A stretch of 64,000 nucleotides of DNA from Pseudomonadota bacterium. Its GTDB lineage: Bacteria > Pseudomonadota > Alphaproteobacteria > Rhizobiales > Beijerinckiaceae. The notes below the pieces were generated by a model. It ran no database searches. It was not told the DNA's origin and saw nothing but the letters and a program-made list of their open reading frames with translations. The position numbers were made by a program, and so were the translations under genes. Shown here in pieces: positions 25,700 to 36,110 of the stretch; position 1 is the stretch's first letter, and every line of letters begins with the position of its first letter. Where the stretch lies: the NCBI GenBank assembly GCA_021813805.1, contig JAKAJL010000005.1, positions 1-64,000 on the forward strand, in the 5' to 3' direction.

Positions 25700-26233
25700 A
25701 TGCGGCGGATTCTTTTGGAAACCCTGTTGAGAGCGCCGCTGACCGAGCCGGCGCCTCCAGACGACGACGCCGAACTGCGCGCGCTTGGGTTGGAGCTGAA
25801 GGCCGATGTCAGCGCGCTGTTCGGCGGCAGCCTGTCGATCCGGATGGTGGACGCGGGCTCCTGCAACGGCTGCGAACTCGAAATCCACGCCCTGAGCAAT
25901 CCTTATTATGACCTCGAACGTTTCGGACTCAAATTCGTCGCATCGCCGCGCCATTCCGACGTGCTGCTGGTCACCGGCCCGGTGACGCGCAACATGCGCG
26001 AAGCGCTGGCGCGGACCTATGACGCGACGCCGTCGCCGAAATGGGTGGTCGCGGCGGGCGACTGCGCCTTGAACGGCGGGGTCTTTGCGGGCGGCGCCGC
26101 TGTTGTCGGCGGCGTCGGCGAGGTTGTTCCCGTCGCTCTGCATATTCCCGGATGTCCGCCGACGCCGCTGCAGCTCCTGAAGGGTTTGCTGGCCCTCACG
26201 CGCGGACGCCGCGACCCGTCGCTCAATAAGTGA
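25700..26233 (+). CDS. hyfI: Hydrogenase-4-like small subunit I (NuoB/HycG-like, Fe-S)
   Basis: A 177-residue NuoB-family subunit. Four cysteines expected to bind one [4Fe-4S] cluster are present: Cys55 and Cys58 (GSCNGCELE), Cys122 (GDCALNGG) and Cys152 (PGCPPTP). So the proximal cluster is kept although the partner large subunit lost its metal ligands. Last gene of the operon; no ferredoxin subunits (HyfA/HyfH) or formate dehydrogenase gene follow. Its end overlaps the convergent outer-membrane pseudogene by 11 bases. Confidence 0.92.
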   Translation: MRRILLETLLRAPLTEPAPPDDDAELRALGLELKADVSALFGGSLSIRMVDAGSCNGCELEIHALSNPYYDLERFGLKFVASPRHSDVLLVTGPVTRNMREALARTYDATPSPKWVVAAGDCALNGGVFAGGAAVVGGVGEVVPVALHIPGCPPTPLQLLKGLLALTRGRRDPSLNK

Positions 26234-26997
26234 TCTGATAGGCGAAATACCAGGACGCCATATTGGTCCGGGCGCTGTTGTAAAGGACGCCGCGTCCCGC
26301 CGAGAACAGCAGATGATCATGGTCGTCGAAGTCGTAGGAGCCGCCGAGATTGAAGTTGAGATTGGGCGGACTGGGCAGATTGGTCGGAAGCTGGACACTA
26401 CCGGCGGTCTGATAGAAAATTTCGCCGCCCAGCGTCAGTTTCTCCGTGATCCTGCGCTGAAGCAGCCAGCCCAGGAAGATATAATTCCTGTCGCCGAAAC
26501 GGGCGCTCTGATTGAACCAATAGCCGCCGCCGCCATAGGTGGTCCAATCGCCGAAGCTTTTTTGCAGCCAGATCGGCAGGAGGACCTGGGTGTAGCCTTG
26601 GCCGAGCCCGCGCGGCTGGGCGCCCGTCGGAAGCTCGACCAGCGGGAAGGTCGCGATCTCCGGCAGGCCGGCGGCGTTGTCTTGCCCGATGAAGCGATAT
26701 TTGAATCCGAGTTCGGTATCGCCATAGCCGAATTGCGCCTTGCTCCCGGCGGACGCATCGAAGGCCAGGGGAACGATGAGGTGCAGATGGGCGTTGGGAA
26801 TGAGGCCATAATCGACCTCCAGCGCCGGCGCGAAACCGTATGTGTCGCCGCTGAGACTCACCCCCCGTCGAGAGGAAATCAAATTCCCAGTGGCCATAAT
26901 CGACCGGTTCGGGATCGTCGGTGCGGAAAGGCGGACCGGCCAGTGAAACGCCTTGCGAAAGCAACAGGAACAGGCAAGCCGGGGCAAGCCGCGCCAA
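26223..26997 (-). pseudogene. Frameshifted outer-membrane beta-barrel (transporter-like) gene
   Basis: Read from a TTG at 26997 (G-rich ribosome binding site upstream), the product begins with a signal peptide ending in VSLAG and continues GPPFRTDDPEPVDYGHWEF, an N-terminal signature of a family of predicted outer-membrane proteins. The frame then runs into nonsense at a G6 run on the coding strand (26866-26861). Removing one G restores SLSGDTYGFAPALEVDYGL and an uninterrupted barrel to the stop at 26223, about 257 residues in all. It is either a genuine +1 slippage mutation, a phase-variable switch or a sequencing error. Confidence 0.8.
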
Positions 26998-27073
26998 CGA
27001 GCCCCCCCTTGCGCCCGGCGCGCGCGTTCAAAATCCTTGGCGATTTCCTTGCGGCCGCCCCCAATCTCGTCTC

Positions 27074-28255
27074 CTAAAATCCCGCCAGGGCGGACGCGCC
27101 GAGGGCGCCGAGCACGACCACGAGCCAGGGCGGCGTTTTCCACAAGGTCAGCAGCAAAAAGGCCACAACCCCCAAGGCGAAATCGGCCCTGGAGAAGATC
27201 GCGCTGGTCCAGACCGGATCATAGAGCGCCGCGAGCAGCAGGCCGACGACGGCGGCGTTGACGCCCTTGAGCGCCGATTGCACGTCGGCGCGATGGCGCA
27301 GGGCGTCCCAGAAAGGCAAAGCCGCGATCAGCAGCAGGAAGGAGGGCAAGTAGATGGCGACGAGGCATAGCAGCCCGCCGAGAAAACCGTTCGGGGCGTC
27401 CTTCATCGCGGTTCCCAAATAAGCGGCGAAGGCGAAGAGCGGGCCGGGAACCGCCTGCGCGGCGCCATAGCCGGCGAGAAAGGCGTCATTGCCGATCCAG
27501 CTTTGCGGAACCACCGCCTGTTGCAGCAAGGGCAACACGACATGGCCGCCGCCGAACACCAGCGAACCCGAGCGGTAGAAACTCGCGAACAAATCAAGCG
27601 CGTGGCTTGAGTTTGCGGTCGCCAGCAGGGGGAGACCGAACAGAAGAATTGCAAAGGCCGCCGCCGCGGCCGCCGCGCGAGTTCGGCTCATCGGAATGAG
27701 AAGCGGGCGATGCGCGCCGTCGACGGCGGCGGGAAGAAAGCGCCAGCCAATGAGGCCGCCGGCGAGGATCGCGCCGACCTGCCCGGCGGCGGATGGAAAG
27801 GCCAGGGTCAGGGCGGCGGCGGCGACGGCGAGGGTCGCGCGCTCTCGGTCGGGACAGAGGTTTTTCGCCATGCCCCAGACAGCCTGCGCGACCACGGCGA
27901 CGGCGACGATTTTCAGCCCGTGCAGCCAGGCGACATGGGACATGTCGCCAATGCCGCCGAGGCCATAGGCAAAGAGGATCAGCGCCAGCGCGGACGGCAA
28001 GGTAAAGCCCGCCCAGGCGGCGAGCCCGCCCAAAAAGCCGGCGCGCAGCATGCCCAGCACGATGCCGACCTGGCTGCTCGCCGGACCGGGAAGGAACTGG
28101 CACAAAGCGACAATGTCGGCATAGACCTTTTCGTCGAGCCATTTGCGGCGCTCGACCAGTTCAGCGCGAAAATAGGACAGATGCGCCACTGGCCCGCCGA
28201 AACTGGTCAGGCCAAGCCGCAGGAAGACAGCGAAAACCTCGCGCCACATCGTCAT
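27074..28255 (-). CDS. chrA: Chromate transporter, ChrA family (two-domain)
   Basis: A 393-residue long-chain CHR protein with two homologous halves. The N-terminal half shows the family motif FGGPVAHLSYFRAELVERR near residues 18-37 and LCQFLPGPASSQVG near 52-65; the second half repeats it as FGGGHVVLPLL and AAQAVPGPLFAFAAYLG. About ten helices. ChrA proteins export chromate, though sulfate-related roles are possible. The ATG at 28255 is used. It lies between the frameshifted barrel gene and doxX on the same strand. Confidence 0.93.
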   Translation of the reverse strand: MTMWREVFAVFLRLGLTSFGGPVAHLSYFRAELVERRKWLDEKVYADIVALCQFLPGPASSQVGIVLGMLRAGFLGGLAAWAGFTLPSALALILFAYGLGGIGDMSHVAWLHGLKIVAVAVVAQAVWGMAKNLCPDRERATLAVAAAALTLAFPSAAGQVGAILAGGLIGWRFLPAAVDGAHRPLLIPMSRTRAAAAAAAFAILLFGLPLLATANSSHALDLFASFYRSGSLVFGGGHVVLPLLQQAVVPQSWIGNDAFLAGYGAAQAVPGPLFAFAAYLGTAMKDAPNGFLGGLLCLVAIYLPSFLLLIAALPFWDALRHRADVQSALKGVNAAVVGLLLAALYDPVWTSAIFSRADFALGVVAFLLLTLWKTPPWLVVVLGALGASALAGF

Positions 28256-28313
28256 TCTTGCCCAAAATCTTGCATTTCCACGCGCCGCGCCGGCATGTCC
28301 TTGCGCATGATCG

Positions 28314-28790
28314 TCATTTGCCGCGGGCGATCATTGCGTCCAGCAACCATCGGCCCGCGCCTTCGATCAGCAGGTAAATCAGCACCAACAGCATCGCGAA
28401 ATCCAGCCGCGCCTCATGCGCCATGCTCCAGAAATCGTAGCGCGCCAGCAAGGGGGTGTGGAAAATCCACAGATCGTGGCCGAGCCACATCGGGATTTTC
28501 GTCGAGAGAATCGCGACGATCATGACAATGATGAATGGCAGCGTCGCCAGACGGGTGAAAAGCCCGAAGACGATCAGCGCGCCGCAGGTGATTTCGACCA
28601 AGCCGACGAAAGGCGCCATCGCTCCGGCAAAGGGAATGCCGATGCGGGCAAAGCGCCCGGCGCCCAGAATGTCCGGGAAGATCCCCTTCTGGAGTCCTTC
28701 AGGGACGAAAACGATCAGGCCGACCAGAAGGCGAATGAGGATCGTCGAGGCTGAAGCGCGGGTCGGCAGGGAATTCCGCAACAGACTCAT
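28314..28790 (-). CDS. DoxX family membrane protein
   Basis: A 158-residue protein with four helices and DoxX-type features (LLVGLIVFVPEGLQK near the N-terminus, FVGLVEITCGALIVFGLFTRLA in the middle). The ATG at 28790 has a strong AGGAGG 7 bases upstream. Function of such DoxX proteins is mostly unknown; some support redox or thiol stress responses. It is followed by chrA 58 bases downstream, so the two may be co-transcribed. Confidence 0.85.
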   Translation of the reverse strand: MSLLRNSLPTRASASTILIRLLVGLIVFVPEGLQKGIFPDILGAGRFARIGIPFAGAMAPFVGLVEITCGALIVFGLFTRLATLPFIIVMIVAILSTKIPMWLGHDLWIFHTPLLARYDFWSMAHEARLDFAMLLVLIYLLIEGAGRWLLDAMIARGK

Positions 28791-28840
28791 CGATTCGCCT
28801 CCTCTTCGTCGTCGAACAATTCGTCGATCAATTCCCTCAT
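28787..28840 (-). CDS. Possible 17-residue leader peptide overlapping doxX
   Basis: ATG at 28840 opens a short frame, MRELIDELFDDEEEANR, ending in a TGA that overlaps the doxX start codon (ATGA). GGAAG lies about 6 bases upstream. The acidic codons Glu-Glu-Glu-Ala also form the AGGAGG ribosome binding site of doxX, so the acidic run may simply be a by-product of that site. Translation coupling is possible but unproven. Confidence 0.25.
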   Translation of the reverse strand: MRELIDELFDDEEEANR

Positions 28841-29163
28841 CTTCTGCTTCCACGCCGCCGAGGCTCAGCCCGCAAAGGCCCTCGCGCGATCGACTGGCCG
28901 CGCCGCTGGTCCAACCATGACAGAACATAATCGAATATCGACGGCGGAGGTCCATTTATCCAACCGAACGCGATCAGGCAGGATCGTGATCGTCGCCCGC
29001 GGCGAATGCCCGGAGGAAGCAAGCTATGTGTACGGCCTGCTGGATGATCCGCGCCGCGTCGACCGGCCGCGATCAGGGGCGGCTCTGGCCCCGTCGAACC
29101 GGCGCACGACAAAATTCAGCCGTCACATGCTGCAAGAAGGTCATTTTATTCGAAGGGTTAGCT
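28841..29163. other. Intergenic stretch between doxX and tRNA-Gln
   Basis: About 320 bases with no convincing gene. Short frames on both strands lack family resemblance. No hairpin followed by a T run was seen. The doxX/chrA promoter probably lies here; I could not pick clear -35/-10 boxes. Confidence 0.5.
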
Positions 29164-29237
29164 TGGCTGGGAGACCTGGATTCGAACCAAGATTAACGGA
29201 GTCAGAGTCCGCTGTTCTACCGTTGAACTATCTCCCA
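29164..29237 (-). tRNA. tRNA-Gln (anticodon CTG)
   Basis: The minus strand folds as a 74-base tRNA with encoded CCA: acceptor TGGGAGA pairing with TCTCCCA, a D-arm GTTC/GAAC, anticodon stem GCGGA/TCCGT around loop CTCTGAC (anticodon CTG, reading CAG), and a T-arm with TTCGAAT. The U1-A72 acceptor pair is typical of glutamine tRNAs. Confidence 0.95.
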
Positions 29238-29366
29238 TCGAAACTCCTGAGATTCAGGCGTTTCGGCCTTCGGTCAGGCTGGCGCGTCGATTTTTCCAAT
29301 CGTCCCGAAGTGGGCCGTTGTCTAGTTGTTCGCGCTGCCCGTGTCAACCTTGTTCGAATATGCCCC

Positions 29367-29395
29367 TTGCGGAACCAAGCGCGAACATATATGTT
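29367..29395 (+). promoter_or_regulatory. lexA promoter with alphaproteobacterial SOS box
   Basis: GAAC-N7-GAAC is exact at 29372-29386, the LexA operator form used in alphaproteobacteria. It sits between a -35-like TTGCGG (29367-29372) and a -10-like TATGTT (29390-29395) with 17-base spacing, about 80 bases before the lexA start. Binding here would block RNA polymerase, so lexA should repress itself. Confidence 0.75.
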
Positions 29396-29475
29396 TCGTT
29401 CATGATTTGTCTTTGAGCGATTCTTCGGCGCGATCGGCGCTTGAGACCAAAGGCGACACCCGACAAGGCGCGGCC

Positions 29476-30180
29476 ATGCTGACCAAAAAGCAAAGCGAAC
29501 TGCTCCGTTACATTCATGAGCGCCTGAAAGAGACCGGGGTCCCCCCTTCCTTCGACGAAATGAAGGACGCGCTCGACCTGCGGTCGAAATCCGGCATCCA
29601 CCGCCTGATCATGGCGCTCGAGGAGCGCGGCTTCATCCGTCGCCTCCCCAATCGCGCCAGGGCGCTGGAGGTGTTGCGCCTGCCCGAATCCTCGACCCCC
29701 GCGGCGCCGCGCAGCGGGCGTTTCGCGCCGAGCGTCATCGAGGGCAATCTCGGCAAGACCAGGCCCGTCGCCGCCGGAGAGCTCGCCGATTCGAGCCAGA
29801 ACGTCGCTATTCCGGTCATGGGCCGGATCGCGGCCGGCACACCGATCTCGGCCTTGCAGACGCGATCCCACAGCATCGCTTTGCCGCCGGATCTTCTGTC
29901 CAATGGCGAGCATTACGCGCTCGAAGTGCGTGGCGATTCGATGATCGAGGCCGGCATCCTCGACGGCGACACGGTGGTCATCAAGAAGCAGGACACCGCC
30001 GATTCGGGCGATATCGTCGTCGCTTTGATCGACGACGAGGAAGCCACGCTGAAACGGTTGCGCAAGAAAGGCGCGTCGATTGCGCTGGAGGCCGCTAATC
30101 CGGCTTATGAGACGCGGATTTTCGGTCCCGACCGGGTGCGTATCCAGGGCAAGCTGATCAGCTTGCTGCGCAAATATTGA
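29476..30180 (+). CDS. lexA: LexA repressor
   Basis: A 234-residue SOS repressor/self-protease. The winged helix-turn-helix spans about 1-65 ([27 protein letters not shown]). The self-cleavage bond is Ala120-Gly121 (GRIAAGTP). Catalytic Ser155 (RGDSMIEAG) and Lys193 (ATLKRL) are present. The linker is longer than in E. coli LexA (202 residues), as is normal in alphaproteobacteria. The ATG at 29476 opens the conserved [10 protein letters not shown]. Upstream SOS box indicates autoregulation. It lies divergent from tRNA-Gln and convergent with comEC. Confidence 0.97.
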   Translation: MLTKKQSELLRYIHERLKETGVPPSFDEMKDALDLRSKSGIHRLIMALEERGFIRRLPNRARALEVLRLPESSTPAAPRSGRFAPSVIEGNLGKTRPVAAGELADSSQNVAIPVMGRIAAGTPISALQTRSHSIALPPDLLSNGEHYALEVRGDSMIEAGILDGDTVVIKKQDTADSGDIVVALIDDEEATLKRLRKKGASIALEAANPAYETRIFGPDRVRIQGKLISLLRKY

Positions 30181-30215
30181 GCTGAAGCTCCCTCGAGCGG
30201 CGCCCGATCCATCGT

Positions 30216-32471
30216 CTATTTCTGGCCTTCGTCCGTCGCCGCCTCTGGCGGCCGGGCTCCGAAGGGCGCGGGCGCGCGACGGCTCGGCGCGCGCGACCAG
30301 GGGCGGTCTTCGCCCGGCGCGCGCGCCGTGCGCCACTTGACGCCCTTGGCGGCGAACGCCAAGGTCACGGCGCCGGTCTCGGCGAGCTTGCGGCGGTCGA
30401 GCAGGATTTTCGGCGTGCAATAGGTCGGCGCATAGAGCGGCGAGATCACCACCTCGGCTCGCGCGCAATCGTCATGGAAGGCGAAACCGTCGAGCACCAG
30501 CGCCACCGCCGCGCCGTCGCCCGTCCTGCCGACACAGCCGAGCTTGTCGCAGCGGCCAGCGGCTACGGTATCCGGCGCCGCGCGCTGATCGGCGTCGGCG
30601 CGCAGCCATTGTTCAGCCGCGAAGGCGTTGCGATGCTTGCCGAGAACGGCGAGGCGCCCGTCGGCCTGCCGGAGCGCCGCGTATTCGCCGGTCGGCGCGA
30701 CCGCCAGATCGAATCTTTGGGCGCTCGCCGCCCCCAGCAAGCCAAGGCCGAGCAGCGGCAGAGCCGTGAGCTTCATCAGCCAGGTGCGCCACAAAACCGC
30801 CGAAAGCACCGCGAGCGACAGAAAAACGATCGACCAGGGCGCGAAGGCCGGCAGGGGAATCGTCGATCCCGGCGCCGATCCGATCCAGCGCGCGACGGCC
30901 ATGATCAGGCCGACGCCGGCGCCGAGATAGGACCACACCCAGCCGTCGAGGCCAAAGGGCGCGAGGACGGAGCCGATCAAGGCCGCCGGCACGGCGAACA
31001 GCTCGATCATCGCCAAAGTCAGCGGATTCCCGATCAGCACATAGGGATTCAACTCGTGGAAGTCATAGGCCATGAAGGAGGCCGTGGCGGACGTCGCGCA
31101 AAAAGTCGCGACCAAAGCGCCGAAAATCCCATGCCGCCTCAATTCGTCGAGATGATCGGCGAGTCCCCTCGCCTCGCGCTCCGCCTCGGTCCCGACGGCC
31201 ATGGTCCGCGCCGCCGGCCGTCCCAGCGCCGCGCCTCGCGCTTCATAGACCGCGATCAGCGCCGCCACCGCCGCGAAGGAGAGCTGGAAACTCGCCCCGA
31301 GCAGGGCTTCCGGCTCCAGAAGGATGACCGCCAGCGCCGCGAAGGCGAGATTGCGCATGGAGAGCGCCGGCCGCTCCGCAAGCACCGCCCCCAGCAGGAT
31401 CAGAGTCATGAACAAGGCGCGCTCGGACCCGACCCGCGAGCCGGTGAACAGGCCATAGGCGAGCGCGGCAAGCATGGCGAGCGCGGCGGCCCATTTCTTG
31501 ATTGGATAGTTCAGCGCCAGGAACGGGAACAGAGCCAGAAAACGGCGGAAGCCGACGAAGAAAATGCCGGCGACCAAGGTCATCTGTACGCCGGAAATGG
31601 TGATGATATGGAAAATGCCGGCCCTGGCGATGGTTTCCCGGGCGTCCTGCGAAAGCAGGTCGCGCTTGCCGGTGACCATGGCGGCGGCGATGGCGCCATT
31701 GTCGCCGCCGATGGAGTCGTACACCCGCAAGGCCAGCGCGTTGCGGGCGCGGTCCAGCGCCGCAAAAAAACGCAGCTTCCAGTCCGCCGCCTCGGGCGCC
31801 GGAACCGCCTCCGCCTTGCCCAGAACATTGCCGACGGCGCCGATGCGCTCGAAATAGGCGTCGCGGGCGAAATCATAGCCACCCGGCAGCGCGGCGCGGG
31901 CCGGCGGAAGGAGTCGCGCCTTAAAAGTCAGAAAATCGCCGGCGGCGAAGGCTGGCGTTCCGCGAATGGCGAGCCGCACGCGGAAAGGCGTCCTGTCCGG
32001 CGCGAGCTTTTCGGCCTCGGTGACGCGCAACAGAAAGCGCGCGCCCTGGGGCCGGTCATCGACCTCTTCGACAAAGCCGGCCAGCTCGCCGATGACGATA
32101 TGGTCGAGCGCCGGCGCATCGACCCGCGCCGCGCGCCAGCCGCCGGCGAATTCGCCCGCCGCCAGCGCCGCAAGGCCTGTGAAGACAACGAACAAACCCC
32201 GCCGCCCGCGCGCAAGGAACGCCAGAACGCCAAACAGAACCGCGGTCGCGCCGACCACCCATAGAACAGGCTCGGTCGGCGCGACCAGATAAAAAATCGC
32301 GCCGGCTCCGGCGGCGGCCGGCAGCCACAGGAACGGCCGGCGCAGGTCCCATTCCTCGTCGAGCGCGGCGGCGAAGCGCGGGCGCAGGGCGGCAAGCGCG
32401 GCGCGCGTCGACCAGCCTGACGCCGCAATGCTCCCGATCCGGTCCGTCAGCCCTCTGGGCGGGGACGCCAT
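30216..32471 (-). CDS. comEC: ComEC/Rec2-family competence protein
   Basis: A 751-residue membrane protein. A DUF4131-type domain (about 45-225) precedes the Competence domain (about 250-540), with [29 protein letters not shown] as the clear signature. ComEC forms the inner-membrane channel that takes in single-stranded DNA. The C-terminal part (about 580-751) corresponds to the metallo-beta-lactamase-like region but I see no HxHxDH metal motif, so it appears degenerate; this is common in relatives. Divergent from gltX. Confidence 0.9.
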   Translation of the reverse strand: MASPPRGLTDRIGSIAASGWSTRAALAALRPRFAAALDEEWDLRRPFLWLPAAAGAGAIFYLVAPTEPVLWVVGATAVLFGVLAFLARGRRGLFVVFTGLAALAAGEFAGGWRAARVDAPALDHIVIGELAGFVEEVDDRPQGARFLLRVTEAEKLAPDRTPFRVRLAIRGTPAFAAGDFLTFKARLLPPARAALPGGYDFARDAYFERIGAVGNVLGKAEAVPAPEAADWKLRFFAALDRARNALALRVYDSIGGDNGAIAAAMVTGKRDLLSQDARETIARAGIFHIITISGVQMTLVAGIFFVGFRRFLALFPFLALNYPIKKWAAALAMLAALAYGLFTGSRVGSERALFMTLILLGAVLAERPALSMRNLAFAALAVILLEPEALLGASFQLSFAAVAALIAVYEARGAALGRPAARTMAVGTEAEREARGLADHLDELRRHGIFGALVATFCATSATASFMAYDFHELNPYVLIGNPLTLAMIELFAVPAALIGSVLAPFGLDGWVWSYLGAGVGLIMAVARWIGSAPGSTIPLPAFAPWSIVFLSLAVLSAVLWRTWLMKLTALPLLGLGLLGAASAQRFDLAVAPTGEYAALRQADGRLAVLGKHRNAFAAEQWLRADADQRAAPDTVAAGRCDKLGCVGRTGDGAAVALVLDGFAFHDDCARAEVVISPLYAPTYCTPKILLDRRKLAETGAVTLAFAAKGVKWRTARAPGEDRPWSRAPSRRAPAPFGARPPEAATDEGQK

Positions 32472-32580
32472 GCGATTGCCTCTTTTTTACCGCGCGCGGG
32501 CCATGCTACACGAGCGCGCCGCGTCTTCGCCACCAACTTCCGCGTCGTCCTTCCGCGCGGCCGCTCAGGTTTCACTCGCC

Positions 32581-34023
32581 ATGTCTACCAATGTCGTCAC
32601 GCGTTTCGCGCCCTCGCCCACCGGCTATCTCCATATTGGCGGCGCGCGCACCGCTCTGTTTAACTGGCTCCTCGCCCGCCAGACCGGCGGAAAGATGCTG
32701 CTGCGCATCGAGGACACTGACCGCGAACGCTCGACCGACGCGGCGATCGAGGCGATCATCGACGGCATGAAATGGCTTGGGCTCGATTGGGACGGCGAGA
32801 CCATTTACCAGTTCGCGCGCGCTGCGCGCCATCGCGAAGTCGCCGAGGAGCTGCTCGCCAGGGGCGCCGCCTATAGATGCTATGCGACGCCGCAGGAACT
32901 CGACGAAATGCGCGAACTCGCCCGCAAGGAAAGCCGCCCGCCGCGCTATGACGGGCGCTGGCGCGATCTTGGCGGCACTCAGGCGGAGGCGGACGCCATC
33001 GCGGAAGGGCGCAAGCCCGTCGTCCGGCTCAAGGCGCCGCGCGAGGGCGAAACCGTCATCGAGGACAAGGTCCAGGGAACAGTCACCTTTCCCAACAAGG
33101 ATCTCGACGACCTGATCCTGCTGCGTTCCGACTCCACGCCGACCTACATGCTGGCGGTCGTGGTGGACGATCACGACATGGGCGTGACCCAGATCGTCCG
33201 CGGCGACGACCATCTGACCAACGCCGCGCGCCAGACCCATATCTATCAGGCCATGGGCTGGGACGTTCCCGCCTTCGCCCATATCCCGCTGATCCATGGG
33301 CCGGATGGCGCGAAAATGTCCAAGCGCCACGGGGCGCTCGGCGTGGACGCCTATCGCGCGCTCGGCTATCTGCCCGAAGCCCTGCGCAATTATCTGGCGC
33401 GGCTCGGTTGGAGCCAGGGCGATCGTGAGTTTTTCTCCACCGACGAACTGATCGAGGCTTTCTCGCTCGCCCAGGTCCATCGCTCGCCAGCGCGCTTCGA
33501 TTACGCCAAGCTCGAAAACATGAACGGCCATTACATGCGGGCGATGGACGACGCCGCTTTGCTCCAGCAATTCCTGGCGGCCCTGCCCTACCTGCCAGAT
33601 GGCAAGGATATGGCCGCCCAGATCGACGAAACGAAAAAGCGCCAGCTCGCCAGGGCCATGGCTGGCCTGAAAGAGCGCGCCAAGACTTTGATCGAGCTGG
33701 CCGAGGGCGCGCGATTCCTGTTCGCCCGGCGGCCCCTCGCCTATGACGAAAAGGCGCGCGACCTGCTCAACGAGGGCGGACGCGGCCATCTCGCCGCTTT
33801 GGCGCCAAAACTCGCCGCCTTGCCCGAATGGACCGCCGCCGCGACCGAAGCCGCGGTTCGCGCCTATGTGGCGGAATCGGGCGCCAAACTCGGCCAGGTC
33901 GCGCAGCCGCTGCGCGCGGCCCTGACCGGCCGCACGACCTCTCCGGGCATTTTCGATGTGCTGGAAACGCTCGGCCGCGAGGAAAGCCTGGGTCGGATCG
34001 ACGACGCCGCGCGCCCGTCCTGA
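32581..34023 (+). CDS. gltX: Glutamate--tRNA ligase
   Basis: A 480-residue class I aminoacyl-tRNA synthetase that charges tRNA-Glu. The HIGH-type motif HIGG is at residues 18-21, in [20 protein letters not shown], and KMSKR is at 245-249. The C-terminal anticodon-binding domain follows. The ATG at 32581 was chosen because homology begins there; the frame upstream to 32428 runs back into the divergent comEC start. Length is normal. Alphaproteobacteria often have a second copy; whether one exists here cannot be seen. Confidence 0.97.
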   Translation: MSTNVVTRFAPSPTGYLHIGGARTALFNWLLARQTGGKMLLRIEDTDRERSTDAAIEAIIDGMKWLGLDWDGETIYQFARAARHREVAEELLARGAAYRCYATPQELDEMRELARKESRPPRYDGRWRDLGGTQAEADAIAEGRKPVVRLKAPREGETVIEDKVQGTVTFPNKDLDDLILLRSDSTPTYMLAVVVDDHDMGVTQIVRGDDHLTNAARQTHIYQAMGWDVPAFAHIPLIHGPDGAKMSKRHGALGVDAYRALGYLPEALRNYLARLGWSQGDREFFSTDELIEAFSLAQVHRSPARFDYAKLENMNGHYMRAMDDAALLQQFLAALPYLPDGKDMAAQIDETKKRQLARAMAGLKERAKTLIELAEGARFLFARRPLAYDEKARDLLNEGGRGHLAALAPKLAALPEWTAAATEAAVRAYVAESGAKLGQVAQPLRAALTGRTTSPGIFDVLETLGREESLGRIDDAARPS

Positions 34024-34276
34024 CCCGCCGAAAGCCCCTCTGACATTCAAACATGCTCATACGAAAAAATTAGCTTTTTCCGTGCGGTGAGGCTCATCGG
34101 CGGCCATGTGGCGCCCCTATGGTTTAAGGCCTCGCGACCTTGAACCGCCCCCGACATTCGGCTACTGACGTGCAGCGCACAATTTTTTCGCGTTTGACCG
34201 TATCGCGCTCGGGGCGCATAGCCTCCCGGGCCCGGGGCGGCGGGCGGACTGCGCCGGCAGGGAAAAGGCGATCCTC

Positions 34277-35559
<1,283 letters not shown>

Positions 35560-35563
<4 letters not shown>

Positions 35564-36093
35564 TCAAACCGCGCTCACTGCCCGCCTCGGCTGGCGTCGC
35601 CGCTCTGCTCTGGCTCGCTCCGGCGAGCGGCGTCGCCTTCGCTCAGTCCAGTCCGTTCGAGGACGGCGGCTTCAGGCAAAGGCGGGCCGAACCCGTCGTC
35701 GTCGACGACAAGGCTTTCGACTGCGCGACCTTTCGCAAGCTCATCGCCGCCGCGCCCGACGGGTTCAAAGCCATGCGCGGCCCGGCGACAAAGGACGCCG
35801 ACGCGGTGGCGGCCTACGGCGTGACCGAGCCCCTGTTCGGCGCCTGCGAGATCATCGACAAGAAGAAGATCGGCGACGTGATCTATTCCTGCGCGGCGAA
35901 AAAAATCAAAATCGCCGACATCAAGGCGACCGCCGACGCCTGTCTCGGCGACAAGGCTTTCGGCTTCGCGGGCAACGAAAACCCGAGCACGCAGTTCCTC
36001 AGATATGAGCCGCGCCTCGGCGACGCCCGCGCGCGCGTGATTGCGCTGACGACGTTCGGCAAGACGACGCTTGCGATCATGAAGATGCGCTGA
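35560..36093 (+). CDS. Secreted hypothetical protein
   Basis: A 177-residue protein with a Sec signal peptide (hydrophobic core about 10-24, likely cut after AFA at 28). The mature part has four cysteines spread as two likely disulfide pairs (DCATF, GACEI, YSCAA, DACLG) and a Lys-rich middle; I recognise no family. The GTG at 35560 overlaps the gltA stop (GTGA) and gives a complete signal peptide. Coupling to gltA may be only positional. It converges on lpxB, 17 bases away. Confidence 0.7.
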
Positions 36094-36110
36094 GCGGCGC
36101 GCCGCCCGGG

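Noticed and set aside
19124..26233. Calling the operon a formate hydrogenlyase or functional hydrogenase-4
   Set aside because: All four Ni-ligand cysteines are missing and no formate dehydrogenase, ferredoxin subunit or maturation gene is nearby.
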